From the NCBI GenBank assembly GCA_001515945.1, contig LOER01000016.1, positions 310,001 to 374,000 of the forward strand: a stretch of 64,000 nucleotides of DNA, written 5' to 3'. Below are positions 45,045 to 55,097 of this stretch, in pieces. The stretch's first letter is position 1. Every line of letters begins with the position of its first letter. Source of the stretch: Desulfitibacter sp. BRH_c19. Its GTDB lineage: Bacteria > Bacillota > DSM-16504 > Desulfitibacterales > Desulfitibacteraceae. Made by a program: the position numbers and the translations under genes. The notes beneath the pieces were generated by a model, which saw only the letters and a program-made list of their open reading frames with translations, did not search any database and had not been told where the DNA came from.

Positions 45045-46169
45045 TCAGGATAGTAAATTATAAGGTACTACTTCAGTAAACACTTCAAGTATTTTCTTTA
45101 ATGCGTGAGGTTCTCCAAGCTCCTGGGAAGCCTTTTTCATAGAAAGTAATCTCTTTTCATTCAATAATAGATTATCTAATTCCTTTAAAAGATTATTTGA
45201 TGTTAAATCATGATCTTTTATTAATATTGCTGCACCATTTTTAACGAGGGATCTTGCATTATGTTCTTGATGGTTTTCAGTTGCCCATGGATATGGCACC
45301 AATATGGCGGGTATCCCTAAGGCTGTGATTTCCGCTAGAAATGTAGCTCCTGCTCTCCCTATTACTAGGTCAGCAATACCTATAGCATCTTCCATATTAT
45401 GTATATAAGGCTTAATGGTAATATTACCCATATCTTCAAGATTTATTCCTTGTTTTTTAATAGTTTCAGTTGTTTCAAGATAACTTGCTTCACCTGTAAT
45501 GAATATGAATTGAGTATTTTTGATTTTAATCAGTTCAGCCATTGATTTGGCAATTGCATTGTTAATACTCCATGCTCCTCGGCTTCCACCTGTAATTAAA
45601 ACAGTTTTCATTCTTGGGTCAAGTCCCAACCTTTTATAGCTGCCTTTTTTCGAAACCTTTAGTATCTCCGAACGTATAGGTAGGCCGGTTAATCTAAGTT
45701 TGGACTTATCTTTAAAATACTGTTTACTATCTTTAAATGTCAAGCAAATACGCTTAGCTCTTCGAGCTAATAACTTATTTGTAATACCAGGATATGAGTT
45801 TTGTTCATGTAGCATGAGTGGTACACCCATTTGAGAACCTACCCACGCTACTGGACCTGCAACATATCCTCCTGTTGATACTATGGCGTCAGGTTTAAAC
45901 TCTGAAATAATTTTAAAGGATTGCCCCAGCCCTTTAAGGAATTTAAAACCACTTTTAAGCGATTGAAAATTAATCTTTCTGGGTAACCCTTCAACTGTGA
46001 TGAACCGAAAATTTATACCTGTTTTTGGGAGAATCCCTGCTTCTAAGCCTTTACTTGTACCAACATATAATATGTCACAACCTACGTAGGTTTCCTGTAA
46101 ACCTTTTGCAATTGCTAGGGCAGGATAGATATGTCCCCCTGTCCCACCACCTGTTATTATTACATTCAT
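45045..46169 (-). CDS. murG: UDP-GlcNAc:undecaprenyl-PP-MurNAc-pentapeptide transferase
   Basis: MurG makes lipid II at the inner membrane face. G-loops VIITGGGTGGHIYPALAIA and GGSRGAWSINNAIA; donor-binding GRAGATFLAEITALGIPAILVPYPWA in parts. ATG 46169 with GGGTG upstream is the likely start. The 136 bases between murG stop and murC belong upstream of murG's neighbour; nothing was found there. Confidence 0.96.
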   Translation of the reverse strand: MNVIITGGGTGGHIYPALAIAKGLQETYVGCDILYVGTSKGLEAGILPKTGINFRFITVEGLPRKINFQSLKSGFKFLKGLGQSFKIISEFKPDAIVSTGGYVAGPVAWVGSQMGVPLMLHEQNSYPGITNKLLARRAKRICLTFKDSKQYFKDKSKLRLTGLPIRSEILKVSKKGSYKRLGLDPRMKTVLITGGSRGAWSINNAIAKSMAELIKIKNTQFIFITGEASYLETTETIKKQGINLEDMGNITIKPYIHNMEDAIGIADLVIGRAGATFLAEITALGIPAILVPYPWATENHQEHNARSLVKNGAAILIKDHDLTSNNLLKELDNLLLNEKRLLSMKKASQELGEPHALKKILEVFTEVVPYNLLS

Positions 46170-46182
46170 AAACAACACCCGC

Positions 46183-47283
46183 CTAAGTGCTTTTTGTATA
46201 TCTAGATATCCCTAGTAAAATACCAACCCCTGCCATGGTAAATACTAGGCTAGAACCTCCATAACTAATAAATGGCAAGGTAATACCTGTAACTGGTAAA
46301 GAACCTGTTACAACGCCAATATTCATTAATGCTTGAAATGATATCATTATTGTAATGCCTGCTGCTACAAGGCTTGTAAAGTTATCAGGTGCTGAAACAG
46401 CGATTTTAAAGCCCCTCCATACAAATATTACAAATAGAATTAAGATAAAAGCGGCACCTATAAAGCCTAGCTCTTCACCAAGTACTGCATATATAAAATC
46501 TGTATGCCTTTCTGGTATATAAAGCAACTTTTGTCTTCCATTACCCAACCCCATTCCCAACAGTCCTCCTGAACCAAGTGCCAAAAGAGATTGTATAGTT
46601 TGAAAACCTGCACCAATGGGATCTTCATATGGATTAATGAATGCCATGATTCTTCGTAACCTATATGGTTCCGCAATAATTGCTACCGCAATAGCTACTA
46701 GGCCGCTAGAAGCTAACATAGTTAGATGTAATGGTTTTGCACCTGCTACCACTAATAATAAATAGATTGTACCAGCAACTGCAACTGCAGTACCCAAATC
46801 TGGTTGAGCTAGAATTAATGCACAAACAATACCCAATATAACCAATTGGGGTAATAAGCCTCTCCCAAAATTTTTTAAATTCTTTTGGTTTAGGCTTAAA
46901 CTCTTTGCCATAAATAGTACCATAGCTAGTTTAACAATTTCTGACGGTTGAAAAATAAATCCACCGAGACCAATCCATCGACCTGCTCCACCACTTACCT
47001 TCCCAATTAAAAGCGTCAGGACCAGTAAAGACATTGTACCAAGCAGGATAGGAGCTGCAAATTTATAAAGGACTTTATAATGGATATTCATTGCAAAAAT
47101 AAGAGCAACAACACCTATCGAAGCGTTAAATAATTGCCTTCTTAAGTAAAAATACATATCCCCATGGCTTATATCAGATGAATAGGCACTAGAACTGAAT
47201 ACCATGATAATACCTATACTTATTAAGATCATAGTAACAAAAAAAATTGTAAAGTCCGGGGAATGCCTGTTTTTATCTAACAT
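46183..47283 (-). CDS. ftsW: SEDS glycosyltransferase FtsW/SpoVE
   Basis: A 366-residue SEDS protein with about ten membrane helices; it polymerises lipid II at the septum with a partner class B PBP. Conserved segments: GGAGRWIGLGGFIFQPSEIVKL in parts (catalytic loop region), FAVLGEELGFIG-like YAVLGEELGFIG, and PFISYGGSSLVF at the end. In spore-formers the gene between murD and murG is often called spoVE; with one SEDS gene in the cluster it may serve both division and cortex. Confidence 0.93.
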   Translation of the reverse strand: MLDKNRHSPDFTIFFVTMILISIGIIMVFSSSAYSSDISHGDMYFYLRRQLFNASIGVVALIFAMNIHYKVLYKFAAPILLGTMSLLVLTLLIGKVSGGAGRWIGLGGFIFQPSEIVKLAMVLFMAKSLSLNQKNLKNFGRGLLPQLVILGIVCALILAQPDLGTAVAVAGTIYLLLVVAGAKPLHLTMLASSGLVAIAVAIIAEPYRLRRIMAFINPYEDPIGAGFQTIQSLLALGSGGLLGMGLGNGRQKLLYIPERHTDFIYAVLGEELGFIGAAFILILFVIFVWRGFKIAVSAPDNFTSLVAAGITIMISFQALMNIGVVTGSLPVTGITLPFISYGGSSLVFTMAGVGILLGISRYTKST

Positions 47284-47289
47284 ATCTTT

Positions 47290-48660
47290 TCACCCCATCA
47301 CTTTTTTTACTAACTTCCGGAAGTGGTCTCCTCTTTCTTCATAGTTACTGTACATATCCCAGCTAGCACACGCAGGAGATAACAGCACAATACCACCTTT
47401 TGAAGAAATGTTCTTACTAAGTTCCACAGCCTCAGCTAAATTGTTTACCTGATAGCACTCACTAATGCCTGCATCAGTAGCAGCTTCCTTAATCTTTACT
47501 GCTGTTTCTCCAAACACAACTATTTTACAACTTAAACCAGCCGCTATTTTGGCAAGGTCATTAAAAGAGCTTCCCTTATCCATTCCACCAGCAATTAACA
47601 CAATTTTTTTATCCATATAGGCTTCTACTGCCTTTATTGTGGCTTCAGGATTAGTTCCTTTAGAATCATTTATATATGTAATACCATCTACTTCTCCCAC
47701 TGGTTCTAATCTATGTGGAACCCCCGGAAACGTTTGTAAGCTCTCCTGTAATCCTTTTCGATTGACATTACATATCAGCGCAACGGCAATAGCAGCCATA
47801 GAGTTTTCTAAATTATGCGAACCTTTAATCTTAACTTGCTCCCAGTCTATAATCTTTTCTGTTTTACCCTGCCAGTTAGCAATAATTGTTCCTTGATCTA
47901 AAAAAATACCTTTTTCTAATTTATGTTTTTTACTAAAAAATATTACCTGACATTTTATCTTGGAGGCAAAGCTCCTTGTCAGTTGATCATCATAGTTTAA
48001 AATAGCATAATCATCTTTATCTTGATTAATAAAAATATTACCCTTAGCAGCTATATATTTTCCCATTGTTTTATGTCTATCCAAATGGTCAGGAGTTATA
48101 TTTAAAAGTACTGCAATTTTAGGACAAAACTGATGTACAGTTTCCAATTGGAAGCTACTCACTTCAACAACTAAATATGTATTATCATCTGCATAAGTCA
48201 CTTCTTGAACCAAGGGTATTCCGATATTTCCTGCCACCTTTACTTTTTGTCCAGTTTTAGATAAAATATCCCCGATTAGAGCAGTCGTAGTAGTCTTCCC
48301 ATTTGTACCCGTAACAGCGATAATAGGAGATTTTGTCATTATAGATGCCAGCTCTAGCTCACTCCATACAGGTAACCCTTTACCAAAAGCTGTAGTTATA
48401 GGAGCTGCAGTTAATGGTACACCTGGGCTTGTAACAACTAAATCAAACTTATCAGTACTTATTTCAGGCTCAGATCCTCCCAAATAATAGTCAATATTTA
48501 ATCCTGAAAGGGTTTTTAATTCCTTCACTAGTTTTTCTAGTGGTTTCTGATCATATATGGAAACAATTGCTCTCTGTTCTTTCAAAATCTTAGCAGCAGC
48601 AATACCACTTCGCGCCATACCAATTATTAAAACTTTCTTTTCCTTGAAATCCATTAACAT
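47290..48660 (-). CDS. murD: UDP-N-acetylmuramoylalanine-D-glutamate ligase
   Basis: MurD adds D-Glu. N-terminal VLIIGMARSGIAAAKIL, ATP loop AVTGTNGKTTTTALIGDIL, NITPDHLDRHKTM and C-terminal INDSKGTNPEATIKAVEAY. 456 residues. Six bases after mraY's partner spacing, upstream of ftsW. Confidence 0.96.
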   Translation of the reverse strand: MLMDFKEKKVLIIGMARSGIAAAKILKEQRAIVSIYDQKPLEKLVKELKTLSGLNIDYYLGGSEPEISTDKFDLVVTSPGVPLTAAPITTAFGKGLPVWSELELASIMTKSPIIAVTGTNGKTTTTALIGDILSKTGQKVKVAGNIGIPLVQEVTYADDNTYLVVEVSSFQLETVHQFCPKIAVLLNITPDHLDRHKTMGKYIAAKGNIFINQDKDDYAILNYDDQLTRSFASKIKCQVIFFSKKHKLEKGIFLDQGTIIANWQGKTEKIIDWEQVKIKGSHNLENSMAAIAVALICNVNRKGLQESLQTFPGVPHRLEPVGEVDGITYINDSKGTNPEATIKAVEAYMDKKIVLIAGGMDKGSSFNDLAKIAAGLSCKIVVFGETAVKIKEAATDAGISECYQVNNLAEAVELSKNISSKGGIVLLSPACASWDMYSNYEERGDHFRKLVKKVMG

Positions 48661-48666
48661 TACCCC

Positions 48667-49623
48667 TTACATCATATACTTAAATAACGCAATACCTGCA
48701 AAAGCAAATACTATAGACACTAGATAAAATACTAATACAATTTTTCTTTCTCCCCAACCCTTTAATTCAAAGTGGTGGTGTAAAGGACTCATTAAGAATA
48801 ACCTTTTTCCAATAGTCTGGAATGCTATAACTTGAATTATTACTGATAATGTTTCTATAACAAATATTATTCCTATAAATACTAGTAGAACTTCTGTTTT
48901 AGATAAAACAGCTAGAGTAGCTATTGCAGCTCCAAGGGCTAGTGATCCCGTATCTCCCATGAAAACCTTTGCAGGATTGAAGTTAAAAACCAAAAAACCC
49001 ATACAACCTCCTGCAAGAGTAGCTGCAAACATTGCTAATTCTTGATTGTCTAGCATAATACTAATCATCAAAAAGCCTAAAGCTGCTACTGCTGTAATCC
49101 CGGTAGCAAGGCCATCAAGTCCATCAGTAAGATTCACAGCATTAGTTGTGCCTACTACAACTATAATAACAAATGGAAGATAAAGCCACCCAAAGAATAC
49201 ATAGCCTAAAAATGGAATCCAAACTTCGGTCCCTCTATCTAAAAATACAACAGCTATAAATGCTAAAATAAGACTTAATAAAACCTGTCCTGCCAATTTC
49301 CATCTTGCCTTTAAACCAAGAGATCTCCTTAAGACTACTTTTATATAATCATCAGTAAACCCTATTAGACCAAAACCAAGTGTCATTAATAATAATAAGG
49401 CAGTATCAAGACTAGGAGATGATATAAAAAGTGTAACAATAATTACTGGCAATAAGAAAATCAGTCCACCCATGGTCGGTGTTCCGGCTTTCCCAAAATG
49501 TCTTTTTGGTCCATCGGAACGTATTGTTTGACCCACTTTTAGACTACGCAAAACAGGTATAATTAACGGTGCCAAGATTACTGTACTAATGGCAGTAACA
49601 GCAAATGTTATCAAATAGACCAT
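48667..49623 (-). CDS. mraY: Phospho-MurNAc-pentapeptide transferase
   Basis: Integral membrane enzyme forming lipid I; ten membrane helices in 318 residues. Catalytic aspartates in GFTDDYIKV and the NAVNLTDGLDGLATG motif; HHHFELKGWGE near the C-terminus. Located between murF and murD. Confidence 0.96.
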   Translation of the reverse strand: MVYLITFAVTAISTVILAPLIIPVLRSLKVGQTIRSDGPKRHFGKAGTPTMGGLIFLLPVIIVTLFISSPSLDTALLLLMTLGFGLIGFTDDYIKVVLRRSLGLKARWKLAGQVLLSLILAFIAVVFLDRGTEVWIPFLGYVFFGWLYLPFVIIVVVGTTNAVNLTDGLDGLATGITAVAALGFLMISIMLDNQELAMFAATLAGGCMGFLVFNFNPAKVFMGDTGSLALGAAIATLAVLSKTEVLLVFIGIIFVIETLSVIIQVIAFQTIGKRLFLMSPLHHHFELKGWGERKIVLVFYLVSIVFAFAGIALFKYMM

Positions 49624-49638
49624 ACTTTATGTGTCCCC

Positions 49639-51006
49639 CTAAACAAGTTCTTTAACAATTTCTTCGATTTTAGTAGCTCTAGAGCCCTTAAATAGAATAG
49701 TATCTCCCTTTGTAATAATTTTTTTCAGGTGATCAGTTGCTTCCCTGTTGTTTGTAAAAATAAAGACTTTGTCTTCAAGCATCCCACTTTTTAGAGCTCC
49801 TTGAGCAATCATCTTTGCAAGTTCTCCTACTGTTACTAAGATGTCAATGCCCTTGGCATGAACCTGCTTACCGACTGTATGATGACCCTCTTCTTCATAC
49901 TTACCTAATTCGTACATATCACCTAAGACAGCTATTTTTCTGTGATTTTTTACTGTGGACAAAATATCTAAACTTGCAACCATAGATACTGGATTTGCAT
50001 TATATGTATCGTTTATAAGTATAATATTCTTTTCTAGAATAATTTTCTCTAACCTTTTTTCTGATAAAATTGAATTTTTGAGTCCTTCACTAATACTCTT
50101 TAAATTAAGACCCAGTTCATAAGCAACTCCTGCAGCAGCTAGTGAGTTTAAAATATTATGTCGTCCAGGAATGGGCAATGTAATATCAATGCTCTCATTA
50201 TAAATCTCCAGCTGGAACAGACTCTTGTCAAAATACATTTCTATATTTTTTGCTTTGTATTTATGCTTGCTTTCAAATCCATAAAAGTTAACATCTGCCT
50301 CTGTCCAACCTTCCATCTGCCTACACCAATAATCTTCTCCATTTAAAATTACTTTTCCGTCTTTATGAATATTTTTTACAAGTTCACTCTTTGCAATTGC
50401 TATATTCTCTATTTTTCCAAGGAGTTCAAGATGTACAGGAGCAACATTTGTAACAACCCCTATCGTAGGCTGAGCAATACGAGCTAGCTCATCAATTTGC
50501 CCTAATCCTCGCATCCCCATTTCTACTACAACTGCTTGTGTATCTTTATCAATATTAAGAAGGGTCAGAGGAAGTCCTATTTCATTGTTAAAGTTACCCT
50601 TACTTTTCACAACATTTAGCTTTTGCTGAAGAATAGTAGCTATTAGATCCTTTGTACTAGTCTTTCCATTGCTTCCAGTTACTGCTATGACCGGAATATT
50701 AAACTTTTTCCTATGGTGCTTAGATAAATCCTGAAGTGCTTTTAATGTATCCTCCACAATTATAACGGGCATCGTAAAAGTTGGTTTAGATTTTGCCCAC
50801 CAATTTTCATTTACGATAACAGCAACAGCGCCCTTTTCTTGTGCTACATTTATGAATTCATGTCCATTAAACTTTTCACCAATCAGGGGGATAAATAAGT
50901 CCCCCTTTTGTATGGATCTTGTATCTGTTGAAACTTTTTGTATAGTAATCTCAGTTTGACTACTTAACTCCCCATGGACTGCATGTGCTATTTCTTGAAG
51001 CTTCAT
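49639..51006 (-). CDS. murF: UDP-MurNAc-tripeptide-D-Ala-D-Ala ligase
   Basis: MurF adds the D-Ala-D-Ala dipeptide. ATP loop AVTGSNGKTSTKDLIATIL, carbamylated-lysine region and C-terminal NDTYNANPVSMVASLDIL. 455 residues. Start overlaps the murE stop (shared base). Confidence 0.96.
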   Translation of the reverse strand: MKLQEIAHAVHGELSSQTEITIQKVSTDTRSIQKGDLFIPLIGEKFNGHEFINVAQEKGAVAVIVNENWWAKSKPTFTMPVIIVEDTLKALQDLSKHHRKKFNIPVIAVTGSNGKTSTKDLIATILQQKLNVVKSKGNFNNEIGLPLTLLNIDKDTQAVVVEMGMRGLGQIDELARIAQPTIGVVTNVAPVHLELLGKIENIAIAKSELVKNIHKDGKVILNGEDYWCRQMEGWTEADVNFYGFESKHKYKAKNIEMYFDKSLFQLEIYNESIDITLPIPGRHNILNSLAAAGVAYELGLNLKSISEGLKNSILSEKRLEKIILEKNIILINDTYNANPVSMVASLDILSTVKNHRKIAVLGDMYELGKYEEEGHHTVGKQVHAKGIDILVTVGELAKMIAQGALKSGMLEDKVFIFTNNREATDHLKKIITKGDTILFKGSRATKIEEIVKELV

Positions 51007-52487
51007 TATTCCACCAACTTCACCAGAAATTCTTTTGCAATTTCTTTGTCATCAAATGGATATGTTTTCCCTTTAACTTCCTGATATGTTTCATGCCCTT
51101 TGCCGGCAATCAGTATTAAGTCATCCTTTTGAGCCATTTGAATTGCCTTACCTATTGCTTGCTTCCTATCAACTACTACTTCATATGGAACTGATAGCTT
51201 ATCTAAGCCTGGTAGTATATCTGTAATTATCGCTACGGGCTCCTCATTTCTAGGATTATCTGATGTTACTATGCTATAAGTGCTATACTTAGCAACAGCT
51301 TCTCCCATCAACGGTCTCTTTGTCCTATCCCTGTCACCACCACAGCCAAATACTGTTATTATACGCCCTTTGACAAAATTTTGTGCAGAAGTTAAAACAT
51401 TAATCAAGCTATCAGGTGTATGGGCATAGTCCACAATAACGGTAAAATTTTGATTTGCATCAACCCTTTCAAAACGTCCAGGAACTCCCATAACAGCCTC
51501 TAGCTTATCCTTTATGACGTCTGGCTCAATTCCTTCAAGGTAGCCAACCACAAATGCAGCTAAGGAATTGTATACATTAAATAAGCCAGTCATTTTCAGT
51601 TTAAGACTAACACTACCCTTAGGAAACACTAGATCATAAGACACCCCATGCCCCTGAACATTAATGTTTTTTGCTCTGAAGTCACAATCCTCATTAATAC
51701 CATATGTATACACAGGAACACGTGCCTTGTTTCTAAAATACTCATAATAATTGTCATCTCTATTTATTACTGCATATTGGGGTCTTCTTTTTTTATAGTT
51801 GCCTATCATTTCAAAAAGGGCACCCTTTGATTCTTTGTAAGCATCAAGGCTTTCATGAAAATCCAGATGGTCTTGTGAAAGGTTTGTATATACTCCCACA
51901 TCAAAGGAGCTTCCATGTACCCTCTTTAAGTCCAATGCATGAGAGGATACCTCCATAACACCATATGAAGCATTTTCTTTAAGCATCTGCGAAAACATAT
52001 ATTGCAAATCTACTGCTTCAGGAGTTGTTCTACTAGCCGGGAGAGTTTGGTCACCAATCATATTACCAATGGTACCGATTATTCCTACCCTGTGACTTGC
52101 TTCAAGAATTGATTTAATAAGATAGGTTGTAGTAGTCTTGCCATTTGTTCCAGTAACCCCAATTAAGCCAAATTTATTTGATGGATAATCATAAAAGAGG
52201 GTTGCCATTAACGACATGGCATCCCTAGCATTCTTGACCTTTATTTGAGGTACATTTAAACCTTCTAAATATCTTTCCACCACAAGTGCTGCTGCCCCAC
52301 ATTTAACAGCCTTATCAGCATATAAATGTCCATCTGTCTTGAACCCGGGAACACAGAAAAATAGATCTCCTGTTATAACCTGCCGAGAATCATATTTTAG
52401 ACCATGTATTTCTATTTCATCTATAGGTTTAGATGTTTCGTAGAAGTTTAATGGTTTTAATATATCATGCAAATTCACTAAAATCAT
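51006..52487 (-). CDS. murE: UDP-MurNAc-L-Ala-D-Glu:meso-DAP ligase
   Basis: MurE adds the third residue. ATP loop GVTGTNGKTTTTYLIKSIL and the substrate motif SDNPRNEEP, which is typical of enzymes using meso-diaminopimelate rather than lysine, so the wall is inferred to be DAP-type. 493 residues. Confidence 0.96.
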   Translation of the reverse strand: MILVNLHDILKPLNFYETSKPIDEIEIHGLKYDSRQVITGDLFFCVPGFKTDGHLYADKAVKCGAAALVVERYLEGLNVPQIKVKNARDAMSLMATLFYDYPSNKFGLIGVTGTNGKTTTTYLIKSILEASHRVGIIGTIGNMIGDQTLPASRTTPEAVDLQYMFSQMLKENASYGVMEVSSHALDLKRVHGSSFDVGVYTNLSQDHLDFHESLDAYKESKGALFEMIGNYKKRRPQYAVINRDDNYYEYFRNKARVPVYTYGINEDCDFRAKNINVQGHGVSYDLVFPKGSVSLKLKMTGLFNVYNSLAAFVVGYLEGIEPDVIKDKLEAVMGVPGRFERVDANQNFTVIVDYAHTPDSLINVLTSAQNFVKGRIITVFGCGGDRDRTKRPLMGEAVAKYSTYSIVTSDNPRNEEPVAIITDILPGLDKLSVPYEVVVDRKQAIGKAIQMAQKDDLILIAGKGHETYQEVKGKTYPFDDKEIAKEFLVKLVE

Positions 52488-52548
52488 CCCCCTATAACTT
52501 TCTATATTACTAAATTAACCCAAAAGTAAATATTTTAACCTATTACAG

Positions 52549-54657
52549 TTACTCCTGAAAAATCACATTAACTTCACTTCCTGGTTCTAAATTTGAATTT
52601 GGTTTTGGATTCTGCTCAATTGCCGACCCACTACCTTCCGGGACCAATTTAAGTCCCATAGCTTCTAGAACATTAGCTGCCTGGTATACTCGATAGCCAG
52701 ATATGTCGGGCACTTTTAGCATTTCCGTCGCTTCGCCTTCTTCTAATTGGAGGATTATAGTAGTCCCTGGTGTTACCTTGGCCATGGCTGCAGGATTTTG
52801 ATCCTTTATTATTGTTCCATTACCTCTAAAATCAGCTATTAATCCAAGACTTCTTAAAGCTTGCTCTGCCTTATCAATACTTAATCCTGTCAAGTCTGGC
52901 AAAGAAATCTGTTGATTCTCAGTTTGTTCCTTTTCATCGGGGTTGTATTGAGGGGCAACACCTAAATAGTGCAAACTGTCTTCCACTACCCTTTTAAAAA
53001 TTGGAGCAGCTACAGTACCCCCATAATATGGATAACCTTGAGGTTCATCAATTACAACTAAAGCAACTAGTTTGGGATCATCTACAGGAGCCACTCCAAG
53101 AAAGGATGCGACATATCTCCCCTGTAAATAACCACCTGCTCCTGCTTTTTGAGCTGTACCAGTTTTTCCGCCCACTCGGTATCCTTCAATATATCCATTT
53201 CTCCCAGTACCTTCGCTAACAACCTCTTCAAGGATTCCTAAGGTTTCTTGGGCTGTTTCCTTTGATATTACCTGTTTAACAACTTCCGGCTCTATAGCTT
53301 TAACAAGGTTTCCGTCTTTATCTCTAATTTCTCGTACAAGATGAGGTTTTAATAAAGTACCATTATTAGCAATGGCCGACATAGCTGATGCTAACTGAAC
53401 TGGAGTAACAGCTATACCCTGGCCAATAGAAATAGTAGCTATATTTACCTGCTTAAGGTTCTCTTCTTGTATCATAATGCCACTAGCTTCACCAGGCAAA
53501 TCAAGTCCAGTTATACTGCCAAAACCAAAATCTCTTATATAATTATAAAAATTACCTTTCTGCTTATCCTCTAATCTTAGTCCTAAAGTAATAAATGTAG
53601 GGTTACAAGAATTCTGAACGCCTACTGAAAAAGTCTGGCTTCCGTGGGGATTATAATACCGCCAGCACTTAATGGTTTCACCACCAACCCTAATTGATCC
53701 TGTACAAACAAATTTTTCATTTTCCCCAACCAGCCCTTCCTCTAAGACAGCTGAGGTTGTAACCACCTTGAAAGTAGATCCTGGTTCATAGCTGTTGGAT
53801 ACGGCAATATTTCTCCAGTTTTCCTGTGGATATTGACTATAATTGTTTGGATCATAGGTAGGTCTGCTTGCAAGAGCTAGAATCTCTCCTGATTGAGGGT
53901 CCATTACTATTATAGTAGCACTTTTGGGATTGCTAGTGCTGGCCATTAAAGTATCTAATTCTCTCTCTGCAATGAATTGGATTGTCTCATCAATTGTGAG
54001 AACCAGACTATTTCCATCCTCTGGAGGAATATATTGATGCATAGCATGGGGTATCTCTCTTCCAGCTGCATCATATTCTACTACAATAGCACCTCTTTTT
54101 CCATTTAACTCCTCATCATAAATTACTTCAATTCCTTCTAGACCCTGATTATCAATACCAGCAAAGCCTAAAACATGAGCTGCCAAGTGATCATTTGGAT
54201 AAAATCTCTGGCTTTCCTCAGCTACATTGATACCTGGCAAATTCAACTCCCTTATAGCAGTAGCTTTATCATAATCTACTTTACGAACAACGTATTCAAA
54301 CCAGGAGCCATTTTTTGTTATACGATTATATACATTTTCAACAGGTATATCCAAGATTTTTGATAGTTCTTCTGCAATTTCTTGGGCTTTTCCACTTCTA
54401 TTGACTTGGGGAGGAATAGCATAAATATAATCAGCGCTTACGCTGATGGCCAATTCTCTCATATTTCTATCAAAAATAGTTCCTCTTTTTGGCTCCACAG
54501 GCACCTCTCGCAAACGATTATCGAGGGCCTGTAGTTGTAACTCATCTCCCCTGACAAATTGAATCCAGACAAGTCTAAAGCTTAAAAAAAAGAAAGCTGC
54601 AAAGAAAAGTAAAAACACCTTTGCAATTCTCTTTTTCATAACTACATTTCCTGTCAT
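52549..54657 (-). CDS. Penicillin-binding transpeptidase with two PASTA domains (FtsI/SpoVD)
   Basis: A class B PBP of 702 residues. N-terminal membrane anchor (VFLLFFAAFFFLSFRLVWIQ), dimerisation domain, transpeptidase with SxxK in PGSTFKVV, SCN in NSCNPTF and KTG in GGKTGTAQKAG. The C-terminus has two PASTA domains (ISLPDLTGLSIDKAEQALRS and KVPDISGYRVYQAANVLEAM). PASTA domains occur in both FtsI and SpoVD of this phylum, so one cannot tell which; only one such gene is here, and it may serve both. Separated from ftsL by the 562-base repeat region. Confidence 0.93.
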   Translation of the reverse strand: MTGNVVMKKRIAKVFLLFFAAFFFLSFRLVWIQFVRGDELQLQALDNRLREVPVEPKRGTIFDRNMRELAISVSADYIYAIPPQVNRSGKAQEIAEELSKILDIPVENVYNRITKNGSWFEYVVRKVDYDKATAIRELNLPGINVAEESQRFYPNDHLAAHVLGFAGIDNQGLEGIEVIYDEELNGKRGAIVVEYDAAGREIPHAMHQYIPPEDGNSLVLTIDETIQFIAERELDTLMASTSNPKSATIIVMDPQSGEILALASRPTYDPNNYSQYPQENWRNIAVSNSYEPGSTFKVVTTSAVLEEGLVGENEKFVCTGSIRVGGETIKCWRYYNPHGSQTFSVGVQNSCNPTFITLGLRLEDKQKGNFYNYIRDFGFGSITGLDLPGEASGIMIQEENLKQVNIATISIGQGIAVTPVQLASAMSAIANNGTLLKPHLVREIRDKDGNLVKAIEPEVVKQVISKETAQETLGILEEVVSEGTGRNGYIEGYRVGGKTGTAQKAGAGGYLQGRYVASFLGVAPVDDPKLVALVVIDEPQGYPYYGGTVAAPIFKRVVEDSLHYLGVAPQYNPDEKEQTENQQISLPDLTGLSIDKAEQALRSLGLIADFRGNGTIIKDQNPAAMAKVTPGTTIILQLEEGEATEMLKVPDISGYRVYQAANVLEAMGLKLVPEGSGSAIEQNPKPNSNLEPGSEVNVIFQE

Positions 54658-54842
54658 TTATCTTCTCCCCTCCATTTTACTCATAATAAAGTGAAACTCC
54701 TATCAGTAGGGGTTGGCCTATAAACAGGATTCTTTATTCAGGTGGAGTTCCCACAGGATTAGTTCAGCTATAGTTCAGCTATAGTTCAGGGAAAGTCACC
54801 TGAACTAAGTTTTACTGAATGACTCCATCTGAATATTATAGA

Positions 54843-54880
54843 GCGAAACTTGCCAAATTGTTTGGCTTAGCTGAGCTAAT
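54843..54880 (+). repeat. E module 1 (GAAACTT - palindrome - TAGCTGA)
   Basis: GCGAAACTTGCCAAATTGTT followed by TGGCTTAGCTGAGC. The stem is GCCAAA with TTTGGC. Same frame of conserved flanks as E2-E4 but a different stem sequence. Confidence 0.65.
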
Positions 54881-54937
54881 CCTTTAGGGAAAACCGTTAT
54901 CCAGGGGCTTAGTACCAGTTATCTCCCACCTACTACC

Positions 54938-54980
54938 GTAGTTCTAGCATTGTGTTTTAGCAATGCGTAGAAATACTAGT
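54938..54980 (+). repeat. GTAG hairpin element H1
   Basis: GTAG, then the imperfect palindrome TTCTAGCATTG / CAATGCGTAGAA (one bulged G) and ATACTAGT. Followed by GCAGAGC. With H2 it forms a tandem pair with a 55-base period. Confidence 0.85.
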
Positions 54981-54992
54981 GCAGAGCCGCCA

Positions 54993-55036
54993 GTAGTTCT
55001 AGCATTGTGATTTTTGCAATGCGTAGAAATACCAGT
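54993..55036 (+). repeat. GTAG hairpin element H2
   Basis: Same 44-bp unit as H1 with a different loop (TGATTTTTG) and ATACCAGT at its end; preceded by CGCCA and followed by GCAGAGC. Confidence 0.85.
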
Positions 55037-55060
55037 GCAGAGCAAGAGGTGGGAGTCTTG

Positions 55061-55097
55061 GAGTGAAACTTGTCAACTTGTTGACATAGCTGAACCC
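55061..55097 (+). repeat. E module 2
   Basis: GAGTGAAACT, stem TGTCAAC / GTTGACA around TT, then TAGCTGAACCC. An almost exact copy lies at 57810-57846 on the other strand. Confidence 0.75.

Noticed and set aside
54938-55036. Tandem hairpins as a CRISPR array
   Set aside because: Only two units in tandem, the units are palindromic along their whole length and there are no unique spacers of constant size; no cas genes in the window.
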